In this document: in pieces, positions 1-8,087 of the stretch
Numbering within the stretch: position 1 is the stretch's first letter
Layout: every line of letters begins with the position of its first letter
From: JABJAG01 sp965222215
GTDB lineage: Bacteria > Pseudomonadota > Alphaproteobacteria > UBA6615
Reading direction: 5' to 3'
DNA length: 64,000 bases
NCBI GenBank assembly: GCA_965222215.1
Contig: OZ244931.1
Coordinates: 248,001-312,000 of the forward strand
Translations under genes and position numbers: made by a program
The notes under the pieces: generated by a model
Told to the model about the DNA's origin: nothing
Databases searched by the model: none
Seen by the model: only the letters and a program-made list of their open reading frames with translations

Positions 1-146
1 AGCGCGAAGTCGCTGTCCATGGACACGACTTTGCCTTTGACGACGGTGCGTTCGAGAGAGTCGTTTTCCTGCAGGCTTTCTTCGAGGAGGGCGGCGAAAT
101 CTTCGCCGGTGCCGGCATCGGGCGATGCCGCAGCGGTATTTGTCAT
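1..146 (-). CDS. rpsA: 30S ribosomal protein S1, N-terminal part (runs off the window)
   Basis: Only the first 48 or so codons are present, read leftwards from ATG at 144-146. The peptide begins MTNTAAASPD and continues with FAALLEESLQ and a VVKGKVVSMDSDF segment, the acidic leader and first S1 (OB-fold) strand typical of alphaproteobacterial S1. S1 binds mRNA on the 30S subunit during initiation. A GGAC-type ribosome site lies just upstream. It follows cmk on the same strand, the order aroA-cmk-rpsA being common in proteobacteria. The 138-base gap after cmk (147-284) shows no other gene and presumably holds the rpsA promoter and leader. Confidence 0.93.
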   Translation of the reverse strand, partial: MTNTAAASPDAGTGEDFAALLEESLQENDSLERTVVKGKVVSMDSDFA

Positions 147-284
147 GGGACGAAATGTCCTTTCGGGGTGTTTTATTCAGGCCGTCCGGTTGGGTCCGGC
201 GGTCTTGAACGTGTCTGGTTTGCCGCCTGACCGGCTCATCCGGTCATAAAAACGGGCGATGCGACACGGGGTCCGGGGAGCGTG

Positions 285-944
285 TCAGGAAAGGGAAGCG
301 ATATACTCGAGCGCGACGGTAAGAACCGCGTCGGCGTCCAAATCTGAGGTATCGATGGTGCGTGCGTCGTCGGCTGCCTTGAGCGGGGCCACCGCCCGGG
401 TGCTGTCGCGCACGTCCCTTTCCTTCATATCCGCCAGGACGCGGGCGTATATACTCGTTTCGCCCCGGTCCAGCAACTCCTTATGGCGGCGTTCGGCCCG
501 CACTTCGGCGCGCGCGGTGATGAAGAACTTGGCGCCCGCGTCGGGGCACACCACCGTTCCCGTGTCGCGCCCGTCCAGGACGGCGCCGGTTGCGTCCCCC
601 GGCGGGTTTGCGGCGAAATCGCGCTGAAAGGCCAGGAGGACCTGCCGCACCTCCGGAATGGCTGCGACTTTCGAGGCCGCCGCTGCCGCCGTGTCGCCCG
701 TGAGTTCGGGGTCATCGAGCCCCCCGGCGGCCATCGCGTGGGGATCGAGGGCCTGCGCCGCCGCGACCGCGTCCGCCGGCAGGGCGGGATCGCCGCCGGC
801 CCGCAATGCGCCGAGCCCCACCGCGCGGTAGAGCTTTCCGGTATCCAGATGGGCGTAGTTAAGGTGCTCCGCCAGGCGGCGGGCGAGCGTGCCCTTGCCG
901 GCGCCGGCCGGCCCGTCGACGGTGATGACGCGCGGGCTGCTCAT
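285..944 (-). CDS. cmk: Cytidylate kinase
   Basis: This 219-residue protein phosphorylates CMP and dCMP with ATP in the cytoplasm. The start at 942-944 gives MSSPRVITVDGPAGAGKGT with the P-loop GPAGAGKGT near residues 10-18, followed by LDTGKLYRAVG, the CMP-site motif DGRDTGTVV, and the lid sequence RAEVRAERRHKEL. Length matches the family (about 220). The ATG overlaps the aroA stop in an ATGA, showing translational coupling. A longer open frame extends upstream inside aroA but has no family similarity. Confidence 0.96.
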   Translation of the reverse strand: MSSPRVITVDGPAGAGKGTLARRLAEHLNYAHLDTGKLYRAVGLGALRAGGDPALPADAVAAAQALDPHAMAAGGLDDPELTGDTAAAAASKVAAIPEVRQVLLAFQRDFAANPPGDATGAVLDGRDTGTVVCPDAGAKFFITARAEVRAERRHKELLDRGETSIYARVLADMKERDVRDSTRAVAPLKAADDARTIDTSDLDADAVLTVALEYIASLS

Positions 945-2296
945 GTTGTTGCTCCTTCCCGGATATCCGCGCCGAGCGCGCGCATGGAATCGGCGAATCC
1001 GGGAAAGCTCGTCTCGACGGGGCTGATGTCGTCCACCGTGACCGGCGCCCCGCTCACGAGGCCCAGCACGAGGTAGCTCATGGCCACCCGGTGGTCGAGC
1101 TGCGCGGGAATTTCGGCGCCCCCCGGCGGCGGGCCGCCGCAACCCGTAATCGTGATGCTGTCTTCGGTCGCCGTTACATCGACGCCGCAGGCCGTCAGGC
1201 CGGTCTCGATGGCCGCCAGTCGGTCGCTTTCCTTGACCCGCAACTCGCCGACGCCCTCGAACACCGATGTACCCGTGGCGCAGGCCGCCGCCATGGCGAG
1301 GACCGGATACTCGTCGATCATCGACGCCGCGCGCTCCGGCGGCACCGTAATGCCCTTCAGTTCGCTCGCGTTGACGGAAAGGTCGGCGACCGGTTCGCCG
1401 CCTTCGTCGCGTTCGTCGGTCAACGTGATGCCGGCGCCCATTTCGCGCAGGCACTGATAGAGCCCCGCGCGAGCGGGGTTCATGCCGATCCCGTGCAGCT
1501 CGACCGATGAGCCGGGCACGAGGCAGGCCGCGACGGCCGGATAGGCCGCGGAACTCGGGTCCGACGGCACCGTAATCGCCGCAGGGTGCAACTCGGTCTG
1601 CCCGGTGATTGTGATCCGCGCGCCGTTCGGCGTGTCCTCCCGGGCGATGTCGGCGCCCATATGGGCGAGCATGCGTTCGGTGTGGTCGCGCGTCGCGATC
1701 GGCTCGATCACGCTCGTTTCCCCCGGTGCGTGCAGGCCGGCGAGCAGGACAGCCGATTTCACCTGCGCCGACGGTACCGGCAGCGTGTATTCGATGGGCA
1801 GCAGGGCGTCGGAGCCGATCACACTGAGGGGCATGCGGCTCCCGTCGCGCGCCTCGAAGCGCGCGCCCATCTCCGTGAGGGGGCCGGTCATCCGGCCCAT
1901 GGGACGCGCGCGCAGGGACGCGTCGCCGGTCAGGATGGTCGTGAAGCCGTGCCCGGCCAGCAGGCCGCACAACAGGCGCGCCGAGGTTCCGGAATTGCCG
2001 AGGTCGATCACGTTATCCGGCGCGGACAGGCCGCCGACGCCGACCCCGTCCACGCACCATGTGCCGTCTGGCTCACGGGTCACGCCGACGCCCAGGGCGC
2101 GAAGCGCGTCGGCGGTGGCGTGGACGTCCTCGCCTTCGAGCAGGCCCTCGATGCGGGTTGTGCCGACCGCCAGCGCGCCGAACATCAGCGCGCGGTGGGA
2201 GATCGATTTGTCGCCCGGAACGTCCATCCGGCCTTTCAGGGGGCCGCTGGCATGGGCGGTCGCCGGGCGGGGCGGGGTATGTGTTGTATCGGTCAT
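941..2296 (-). CDS. aroA: 3-phosphoshikimate 1-carboxyvinyltransferase (EPSP synthase)
   Basis: A 451-residue enzyme of the shikimate pathway that joins phosphoenolpyruvate to shikimate 3-phosphate. Visible landmarks are the substrate-binding GDKSISHRALM near residues 28-38, LGNSGTSARLLCGLL, and the C-terminal KESDRLAAIETGL and LDHRVAMSYLVLGL. It is the first gene of the aroA-cmk-rpsA unit and overlaps cmk by 4 bases. The gap upstream to the divergent gene at 2456 is about 160 bases and must hold both promoters. Confidence 0.97.
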   Translation of the reverse strand: MTDTTHTPPRPATAHASGPLKGRMDVPGDKSISHRALMFGALAVGTTRIEGLLEGEDVHATADALRALGVGVTREPDGTWCVDGVGVGGLSAPDNVIDLGNSGTSARLLCGLLAGHGFTTILTGDASLRARPMGRMTGPLTEMGARFEARDGSRMPLSVIGSDALLPIEYTLPVPSAQVKSAVLLAGLHAPGETSVIEPIATRDHTERMLAHMGADIAREDTPNGARITITGQTELHPAAITVPSDPSSAAYPAVAACLVPGSSVELHGIGMNPARAGLYQCLREMGAGITLTDERDEGGEPVADLSVNASELKGITVPPERAASMIDEYPVLAMAAACATGTSVFEGVGELRVKESDRLAAIETGLTACGVDVTATEDSITITGCGGPPPGGAEIPAQLDHRVAMSYLVLGLVSGAPVTVDDISPVETSFPGFADSMRALGADIREGATT

Positions 2297-2455
2297 GATC
2301 GGCGGCGAGGGATTAGCACAAACGCCCGTGCCGGCGCACCCGGGCGTGGCGCAATGAATAGGAAAACGGTGGATTTGGTTTTGACAGGCCGGGGCGTTCG
2401 TGGCAAACGGCGGCGCCAGCCATCAAACGGCGGGAACTCACCGGAGGAATTATCT

Positions 2456-2824
2456 GTGTCGAAACCTGAATGGGGTGTGAAGCGGGCGTGCCTCGCCTGT
2501 GGCACGCGCTTTTACGACATGCAGAAACACCCGATCGTCTGCCCGAACTGCGAGACGGTCTTCGATCCCGAGACGATCTTCAAGCCGCGCCGCGCGCGCG
2601 CCGAGGAAGCCGCCGCGGCGGCCAAGGCCGCCAGCGAAGAGGCCAAGAAGGCGAAAGAGGGCGACGACGACGCGGAAGACGAGATCGCCGCGCTCGTGGA
2701 GGATGTCGACGTCGATGACGATGACGACGACGATGACGTTCTCGCGGACGACGATCTGGACGATGACGATGACGACACGGTCGTGCCGATCCCCAAGAAG
2801 GGCAGCGGCGACGACGACAACTGA
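2456..2824 (+). CDS. TIGR02300 (FYDLN acid) family zinc-ribbon protein with acidic tail
   Basis: A 122-residue protein of unknown function found across Alphaproteobacteria. The N-terminus holds a small zinc-ribbon-like pattern (CLAC-x2-GTRFYD and CPNC, four cysteines within residues 10-35). The middle is an Ala/Glu/Lys helix and the last 50 residues are almost all Asp and Glu. The start is GTG at 2456 because a perfect GGAGGAA sits 7 bases before it; a longer frame upstream lacks similarity. It is divergent from aroA and followed by tRNA-Ala. The family assignment is firm and no activity is known to me. Confidence 0.88.
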   Translation: MSKPEWGVKRACLACGTRFYDMQKHPIVCPNCETVFDPETIFKPRRARAEEAAAAAKAASEEAKKAKEGDDDAEDEIAALVEDVDVDDDDDDDDVLADDDLDDDDDDTVVPIPKKGSGDDDN

Positions 2825-2943
2825 CGGGTCGCGGCCTTCCCGATCAGGGATGGCGCGCCGGTACAGTTTTCACTTGCGTTGATGGCGGGGATTATTATGG
2901 TCCCCGCGGTTCGCGGCGGCCCAACCCGCCGCACAAGATATTC

Positions 2944-3019
<76 letters not shown>

Positions 3020-3030
3020 GATATAGAAAA

Positions 3031-3057
3031 GCCCGGCTCTCGAGGCCGGGCTTTTTT
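3031..3057 (+). terminator. Rho-independent terminator after tRNA-Ala
   Basis: The 7-bp stem GCCCGGC/GCCGGGC with a 7-base loop is followed by six T residues. It begins 11 bases after the tRNA end. A run of A before the stem makes it potentially active on both strands. Confidence 0.85.
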
Positions 3058-3133
3058 GTGCCCGTGGTTGTCCGGGGCAGGAGGGACGGCGCACAATATC
3101 CGTGAGAGTTCAAGTTAGCCCCCGGAGGATTCC

Positions 3134-3997
3134 GTGACCGACCGCAAGACATTCCGACAGCTCGCGAATGAATCCTCGCCGCTTGTTATCCCCGGTGCGC
3201 ACGATGCGCTGACCGCGCGGATCATCGAACAGACCGGCTTCGACGCCTTCATGATCGGCGGTTTCCAGATCGTCGGCGCGCGCTACGGTGTGCCCGATAT
3301 CGGCCTGCTCGGCCTCGGCGAGATTTCGGCGGGCGTGCGCGACATCCTCGCGGTGACCGACCTGCCCTGCCTGGTCGATGTCGACACCGGCTACGGCGAC
3401 GTGAAGAACGCCGTCTATACGCTGAACCATTACGAACACCTGGGTGCGCAGGCGATCTTCATCGAGGACCAGATGGCGCCGAAGCGCTGCGGCCACATGG
3501 CCGGCAAGCGCATCGTGCCGGCCGGGGAGATGGAGGCGAAACTGCGCGCATGCGCCGGCGAACGCCGCGACCCGGACACCTTCATCATCGCGCGCACCGA
3601 CGCGATCGCCACCGACGGCGTCGACGAGGCGCTGCGGCGCGGGGAGCGCTACATGAAGGCGGGCGCCGACGCGCTGTTCATCGAAGCGCCGACCACGGTC
3701 GAGGACATGCGGCGCATCTGCGAGGAGCTGCCGGTGCCGCAGCTGGCCAACATGATCGAGGGCGGCGTCACGCCGCTGATGACCCCCGCCGAGCTGGGCG
3801 AGATCGGCTACAGCATCACCAGTTACGGCATTACGACCCTGATGCTGGCGGCGCGCACGATCCGCGACACGCTGGCCGACATCAAGAACGGCGAACTCAA
3901 GCTCGCCAACACCGGCCTGAGCTTTCCCGAGTACCTCGATATCGTCGATATGCCCCGCTGGGGCGCGGTCGAGGACCGGTATGGGGACCAGAATTGA
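3134..3997 (+). CDS. Isocitrate lyase/PEP mutase superfamily enzyme (carboxyvinyl-carboxyphosphonate phosphorylmutase-like)
   Basis: A 287-residue protein of the ICL/PEPM TIM-barrel superfamily, whose members cleave or form C-C or P-C bonds next to a carboxylate. Visible signatures are PGAHDALTARI, the Mg-binding DVDTGYGD around residues 75-82, FIEDQ, the catalytic-loop motif PKRCGH, and IARTDAI. The KRCGH loop is typical of the lyases (methylisocitrate lyase, oxaloacetate hydrolase, 2,3-dimethylmalate lyase) more than of PEP mutase. The start is GTG at 3134 behind GGAGGA. It is followed 23 bases later by a RidA gene, probably as an operon. The substrate cannot be read from sequence. Confidence 0.85.
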   Translation: MTDRKTFRQLANESSPLVIPGAHDALTARIIEQTGFDAFMIGGFQIVGARYGVPDIGLLGLGEISAGVRDILAVTDLPCLVDVDTGYGDVKNAVYTLNHYEHLGAQAIFIEDQMAPKRCGHMAGKRIVPAGEMEAKLRACAGERRDPDTFIIARTDAIATDGVDEALRRGERYMKAGADALFIEAPTTVEDMRRICEELPVPQLANMIEGGVTPLMTPAELGEIGYSITSYGITTLMLAARTIRDTLADIKNGELKLANTGLSFPEYLDIVDMPRWGAVEDRYGDQN

Positions 3998-4020
3998 ACC
4001 GAGTCAAAGGAGATACGAGC

Positions 4021-4410
4021 ATGCGGAAAACCCTTTCGGCACCCGAGGTCAAAAAGCCGGCGCGCGCGGCCCTTACGGGCGGCGTGGTGGCGGGTGACCA
4101 GGTCTTTGTTAGCGGGCAGATGGCCTACGACCCCGAAGTCGACGGTATCCCGGCGGATATGGACGCGGCGGCCCAGACGAAGGTCATCATGGACAATATC
4201 GGGCACCTGCTCGCGTCCGAGGGGCTCGGCTACGGCGACATCGTCAAGGTCACGATCTTCCTGACCGATCTTGGCGACCTGCGCGCCATGAACGAGGTTT
4301 ATTCGGGCTTTGTGAGCGAGCCGTATCCTGCCCGCTCGACGGTCGAGGTCTCCGGGCTGGCGATCCCCAACGGCCGCGTCGAGATCGAGGCGCTGGCGAT
4401 CCGTTCCTGA
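4021..4410 (+). CDS. RidA family (YjgF/YER057c/UK114) protein
   Basis: A 129-residue protein of the RidA family, trimeric enzymes that hydrolyse reactive enamines and imines or act in small-molecule catabolism. The pattern GDQVFVSGQMAYDP, the QTKVIMDNIGHLLASEG helix and the C-terminal RSTVEVSGLAIPNGRVEIEALA are diagnostic, with the substrate-anchoring Arg in the PARSTVEV segment. AAAGGAGA lies 7 bases before the ATG. Coupling to the ICL-superfamily gene upstream suggests a shared catabolic role. It converges with the cupin gene at 4427. Confidence 0.9.
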   Translation: MRKTLSAPEVKKPARAALTGGVVAGDQVFVSGQMAYDPEVDGIPADMDAAAQTKVIMDNIGHLLASEGLGYGDIVKVTIFLTDLGDLRAMNEVYSGFVSEPYPARSTVEVSGLAIPNGRVEIEALAIRS

Positions 4411-4426
4411 GGGTGTGCGGGCGCCG

Positions 4427-4855
4427 TTAGACGCGGTTATCCCACCAGTCCGGTGCTTCACAGGGCTCGGTCCCCATGTCGGCCGGCAGCGACACCTCAA
4501 GCAGCGTGAAGCCGTCGGACGTGCCGATTTCGTTGTGCCGGACACCACCCGGGATGTAGAGAGAATCGCCTGCCTCGATGCGCACGATGTCACCATTGTG
4601 GAACGCGACCTCGGCCCATCCGTCGAGGATGTAGACGAACTGGCCCTCGCACACATGGTGATGCCAGCCGGTCGGCTGCATCAGACCTTGCTTGGACGAC
4701 ACGACCTGCGCGCGCATCCGGCCGCCGGTCGCGCCGGTCACGCCGAGCTCTGCGTATTCGAGGAATCCGCGCCGACCGGGCACGAGTTCCGGTTCGTTGC
4801 CGCGCGCGACAACATAGGTGTCGGCCTTGGTCGAGACGTTGGCACTGTCGGTCAT
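4427..4855 (-). CDS. Cupin-domain protein
   Basis: A 142-residue single-domain cupin. The first cupin motif is WHHHVCEGQFVYILDG (metal ligands His, His and Glu) and the second is GDSLYIPGGVRHNE. Such proteins are small metal-dependent dioxygenases, isomerases or ligand sensors. It is the last gene of the minus-strand catabolic operon starting with dctP at 9122 and lies about 46 bases after dctM. Its job is probably a modification of the imported substrate or sensing, but this is inference from position. Confidence 0.85.
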   Translation of the reverse strand: MTDSANVSTKADTYVVARGNEPELVPGRRGFLEYAELGVTGATGGRMRAQVVSSKQGLMQPTGWHHHVCEGQFVYILDGWAEVAFHNGDIVRIEAGDSLYIPGGVRHNEIGTSDGFTLLEVSLPADMGTEPCEAPDWWDNRV

Positions 4856-4901
4856 GGGTGTCTCCCGGTTCGGGTTTCAGTGTGGATACCGGCCGCGATC
4901 A

Positions 4902-6191
4902 TCATCGCGCGAGATGCGGCAGGGCGAGGGTGAGGACAGGGAAGGCGACCAGGATGCACAGGCGCACGAGGTCGGCGGCAATGAACGGCGCGATGCCCCT
5001 GAATATGGTTGCCGTATCCAGGCCGGGGGCCGTCGCGCGAACGACGAAGATGTTCATGCCGAACGGCGGTGAAATCAGGCCCACTTCCATTGCCACGATG
5101 ACCAGGATTCCGAACCAGATCGGATCGATTCCCTGGGCCGCCACGAGCGGAAAGACGATCGGGATCGTCAGCATCATCATCGCCATTGTGTCCAGGAAGC
5201 AGCCGAGAAGAAGGTAGATCGCGAGAACGATTGCAAGCACGGCCAGCGGCGTCAGGTCGGATCCGCCGACGATGTCGGCGAGCAGTCCGGGCAGGCCGGC
5301 GATGTTCAGGAAGTTCGTCAGGACCAGCGCGCCGATCAGCACGAAGAACAGCATCGCGGTGGTGCGGCCGGTATCGAGCACGACCTCGAGAAATTCCCGC
5401 AGCGAGAGCGAACGGCGGGCGAAGGCGAGCAGGATTGCCCCGGCGGCGCCGATCCCGGCCGCTTCGGTGGCCGTGAATATGCCGCCGTAGATGCCGCCCA
5501 ACACAATCACGACCAGCAGCACGACCGCCCAGACGCCGGTGAGCGAGCGCCGGCGTTCGCGCCAGGTCATGTCCGGCCCCGGCGGTGCGCGGTCCGGCCG
5601 CCGCTGAGTGACCCAGGCGACGGCGGCCATGTAGCCGAGGACGCCGAGCACGCCCGGAATGAAGCCCGCGAGAAACAGCAGCGCGATGTCGGTCTCGGTC
5701 AACAGGCCATAGATGATCATGGCGACGCTCGGCGGGATAAGGCTTCCCAGCGTGCCGCCGGCGGCGACGGAGGCCGAAGACAGGCTATCGTGATAGCCGC
5801 GCGCGCGCATGGACGGCACGGCGATCCGCGTCATGGTCGCGGCGGTGGCGACGGTCGATCCGCAGAACGCGCTGAAGCATCCGCAGGCGAGGATGGTCGC
5901 GTGCGCCAGCCCGCCACGCAGGTTGCCGAGCAGTGCGTTCGCTGCCGCATACAGTTCTTCGGCCAGCCGGGAGCGTGCGATGACATTGCCCATCAGCAGG
6001 AACATGGGCAGCACGGAGAATCCGTAGGTGAGCCCGGTGTCGATCGATACCTGCGCGGTCATCGACAGTGCGGGCCCAAATCCGGTGGTGAAAGCGAAAC
6101 CCAGCGCGCCGACCAGAATCATGGCGAATCCGATTGGCACGCCGAGGAGCAGCAGAGCGAATAGCGCCGTCACGCCGACCCACAGCATCAT
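4902..6191 (-). CDS. TRAP transporter large permease (DctM type)
   Basis: A 429-residue polytopic inner-membrane protein, the transport subunit of a tripartite ATP-independent periplasmic system driven by the sodium or proton gradient. It begins with a hydrophobic helix and GVPIGFAMILVGALGF, and contains the conserved SGSTVATAATMTRIAVPSM-like loop (here FCGSTVATAATM), LIPPSVAMIIYG, and near the C-terminus VGLISPPFGMNIFVV. About 11-12 membrane helices are visible. It overlaps dctQ by 4 bases. The substrate is unknown; neighbours suggest an aromatic or organic acid. Confidence 0.93.
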   Translation of the reverse strand: MMLWVGVTALFALLLLGVPIGFAMILVGALGFAFTTGFGPALSMTAQVSIDTGLTYGFSVLPMFLLMGNVIARSRLAEELYAAANALLGNLRGGLAHATILACGCFSAFCGSTVATAATMTRIAVPSMRARGYHDSLSSASVAAGGTLGSLIPPSVAMIIYGLLTETDIALLFLAGFIPGVLGVLGYMAAVAWVTQRRPDRAPPGPDMTWRERRRSLTGVWAVVLLVVIVLGGIYGGIFTATEAAGIGAAGAILLAFARRSLSLREFLEVVLDTGRTTAMLFFVLIGALVLTNFLNIAGLPGLLADIVGGSDLTPLAVLAIVLAIYLLLGCFLDTMAMMMLTIPIVFPLVAAQGIDPIWFGILVIVAMEVGLISPPFGMNIFVVRATAPGLDTATIFRGIAPFIAADLVRLCILVAFPVLTLALPHLAR

Positions 6192-6601
6192 TCCGCGCCC
6201 CGTGGCGTCGCCGGCCGGAACACGAGCGCCAGCAGGACCAGTGCGGACAGCCCCGCGAGGACGGCCGCGCCGAAGGCGAACGGGGCGACCGGGATATCGA
6301 GAAACATCATGGTCTCGCCTGCGCGCGCAAGCCGCGCAGCATGAAGCCAGGCATAGACCGCGAGACCGGCAAGGACGATGGTGCCGATGAGATCGATCAT
6401 GACCTGTCGGATGCGCGCCAGCCGTCCGGTGAATAGCGAATCGAGCAGCCCGACCGTTACGTGTTCGCGTCGCGCCGTTGCGATCGGAAGCCCCGCGAAC
6501 ACCATGGTGAGCAGTGACAGGCGGACCAGTTCGACAGCGGTGGAAAGAGGTGCATCGAAGAAATAGCGCGCCGCTACATCGAGTGTCGTGATCGCGGTCA
6601 T
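6188..6601 (-). CDS. TRAP transporter small permease (DctQ type), start uncertain
   Basis: The small four-helix membrane subunit of the TRAP system. The segment DVAARYFFDAPL-x4-ELVRL and later GLPIATARREHVTVGLL are family hallmarks. The ATG at 6601 gives 137 residues and cuts the first membrane helix. In-frame codons upstream (to 6697) encode a convincing start of that helix (TALIAVNGAALLLM), but no ATG, GTG or TTG exists there. An AGGAG at 6682-6686 sits 8 bases before an ATC codon at 6671-6673, and ATT at 6653-6655 would give 155 residues, a usual length. So the real start may be non-canonical, or a base may be wrong. Confidence 0.8.
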   Translation of the reverse strand: MTAITTLDVAARYFFDAPLSTAVELVRLSLLTMVFAGLPIATARREHVTVGLLDSLFTGRLARIRQVMIDLIGTIVLAGLAVYAWLHAARLARAGETMMFLDIPVAPFAFGAAVLAGLSALVLLALVFRPATPRGAE

Positions 6602-6659
6602 GAGCAGGAGCGCTGCACCGTTTACGGCGATCAGAGCGGTTCTGGCCCGGGCAATGATC

Positions 6660-7625
6660 CTATTCGGCTCGATCGTGCTGGCTCCTCTCCGGCGCGCTCA
6701 CCGGATTGCTCAGCACGCCGATTCCCGACACTTCGATGTCGACCCGGTCTCCGGGCTTGAGGAATACCGGCGGCGTGCGGGCTGCGCCGACACCGGCGGG
6801 TGACCCGGTGGTGATGATATCTCCGGGGCGGAACGCATAGAAGCGCGACCAGAAGGCGACCAGCTCGGAGATGCTGAACACCAGTTCGCGTGTATTCGCC
6901 GCCTGGAACACCTCGCCATTCACGGTTGTCGTGATATCGAGCGCATGGGGGTCGGCGATTTCACCGGCGGTAACCACGCAGGGCCCCATCGGACAGAATG
7001 TCGGAAATTGCTTACCCAGGGTGTTGAAGAACATGTCGCCGGTAGCCTTGGCTTCGGCGACCCAGTCGCGCGCGGATACGTCGTTGATGATCGTGTAGCC
7101 GGCGACATGGTCCATCGCGTTCTTCACCGGAACATCGTGGCACGGCCTGCCGATCACGACGCTGAACTCGCCCTCGAAATCGACCATGTCCGGGTGCGCA
7201 CGCGGCAGGACGATCGGCGCGCGCGGACCCGTGACCGAGCTTGAGCATTTGATGAACCCTGCCGGATGGGACGGGGCGTCTGCGCCCATCTCCGCGACAT
7301 GACGGGCATAGGTGTGGCCGCACGAGACGATCAGGCCGGGGTCGGGGAGCGGTGCGAGCAATGATACGGCGTCGAAAGGCAGAACGAGCGGATCCGGTTC
7401 GGCGGTACATTCGGTGTCGTGGAGCCGACCCTGCGCCCGGTCCGCCACGGTATCGAGACGGTCAATCACTTCCTCGCCGCCGGCCAGGATCTCCGCGGTC
7501 GAACCGGGCAGGGAGTCGGCGCCCTCGATCCGCCCGCGCGCGGCGCGCAGGTCGATGATTTCTTCTCCGATCCAGACACCCGGCCGGGGGCCGTCGGGCC
7601 CCGCGAATGTTACCAGACGGGCCAC
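6660..7625 (-). CDS. Fumarylacetoacetate hydrolase family protein
   Basis: A 321-residue FAH-family enzyme; members hydrolyse or decarboxylate beta-diketo acids, often the products of aromatic ring cleavage. Visible are CGHTYARHVAEMG, the metal site DFEGEFSVVIGRP (acidic ligands), the YTIINDVSARDW segment, and GDIITTGSPAGVG near the C-terminus. The start is GTG at 7623-7625, just 3 bases after the VOC gene's stop, and the gene ends inside the dctQ reading frame. It is part of the dctP-VOC-FAH-dctQ-dctM-cupin operon, probably acting downstream of the transporter. Confidence 0.9.
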   Translation of the reverse strand: MARLVTFAGPDGPRPGVWIGEEIIDLRAARGRIEGADSLPGSTAEILAGGEEVIDRLDTVADRAQGRLHDTECTAEPDPLVLPFDAVSLLAPLPDPGLIVSCGHTYARHVAEMGADAPSHPAGFIKCSSSVTGPRAPIVLPRAHPDMVDFEGEFSVVIGRPCHDVPVKNAMDHVAGYTIINDVSARDWVAEAKATGDMFFNTLGKQFPTFCPMGPCVVTAGEIADPHALDITTTVNGEVFQAANTRELVFSISELVAFWSRFYAFRPGDIITTGSPAGVGAARTPPVFLKPGDRVDIEVSGIGVLSNPVSAPERSQHDRAE

Positions 7626-7628
7626 ACG

Positions 7629-8075
7629 TCAGGCCTTCTGGTCGGGTTCGAAATCGCCGTTCTCATAGAGGCTTTCGTAAGTGTAATCACCGACGTGCTG
7701 GATTTCCCACCAGTTCCCGTCGCGGTCCTGCATGTAGAAGCCGTAGGTGCCGTGCTGGTCGCTGACCGTCTGGATTTTCTGCAGTTCGTACCGGTCCTTT
7801 TCCCGGACCGCTTCCGCATGGGCGGCATCGACCTCCTCCCGGGAGGCCACGTCGATTCCCCAGTGATGCAGGGCTGATGTGCCCTGCGCCTTGTCGCCCA
7901 TTTCCAGACAGACGATGGCCCATTCGCGCCCGTAGGACGTGACCATGGCCGATTTCTGGTGCCGGACGCATTCGAGGCCAAGGAATTCCTCGTAAAAGCG
8001 TCGCGATACGTCCAGATTCCTGCAGGTCAGCGTTCCATGTGACAGGCGAACGGGTTTGACAGTCGCTGCAGCCAT
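7629..8075 (-). CDS. VOC (glyoxalase/extradiol dioxygenase) family protein
   Basis: A 148-residue vicinal-oxygen-chelate protein. Metal-ligand candidates are His13 (RLSHGTL), the His pair in ALHHWGIDV and the Glu in NWWEIQHV, matching the VOC metal site. The N-terminal half carries the LDVSRRFYEEFLGLE signature. Located between dctP and the FAH-family gene, it may perform the ring-opening or an isomerisation in the pathway the TRAP system feeds. Size and arrangement fit a single-module lyase or dioxygenase, and which reaction cannot be decided here. Confidence 0.85.
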   Translation of the reverse strand: MAAATVKPVRLSHGTLTCRNLDVSRRFYEEFLGLECVRHQKSAMVTSYGREWAIVCLEMGDKAQGTSALHHWGIDVASREEVDAAHAEAVREKDRYELQKIQTVSDQHGTYGFYMQDRDGNWWEIQHVGDYTYESLYENGDFEPDQKA

Positions 8076-8087
8076 GCCGGATTCCCC

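Noticed and set aside
2381..2409. TTGACA upstream of the TIGR02300 gene as a sigma-70 promoter
   Set aside because: The -35 is perfect, but no acceptable -10 hexamer lies 16-18 bases downstream, so it is not listed as a promoter.
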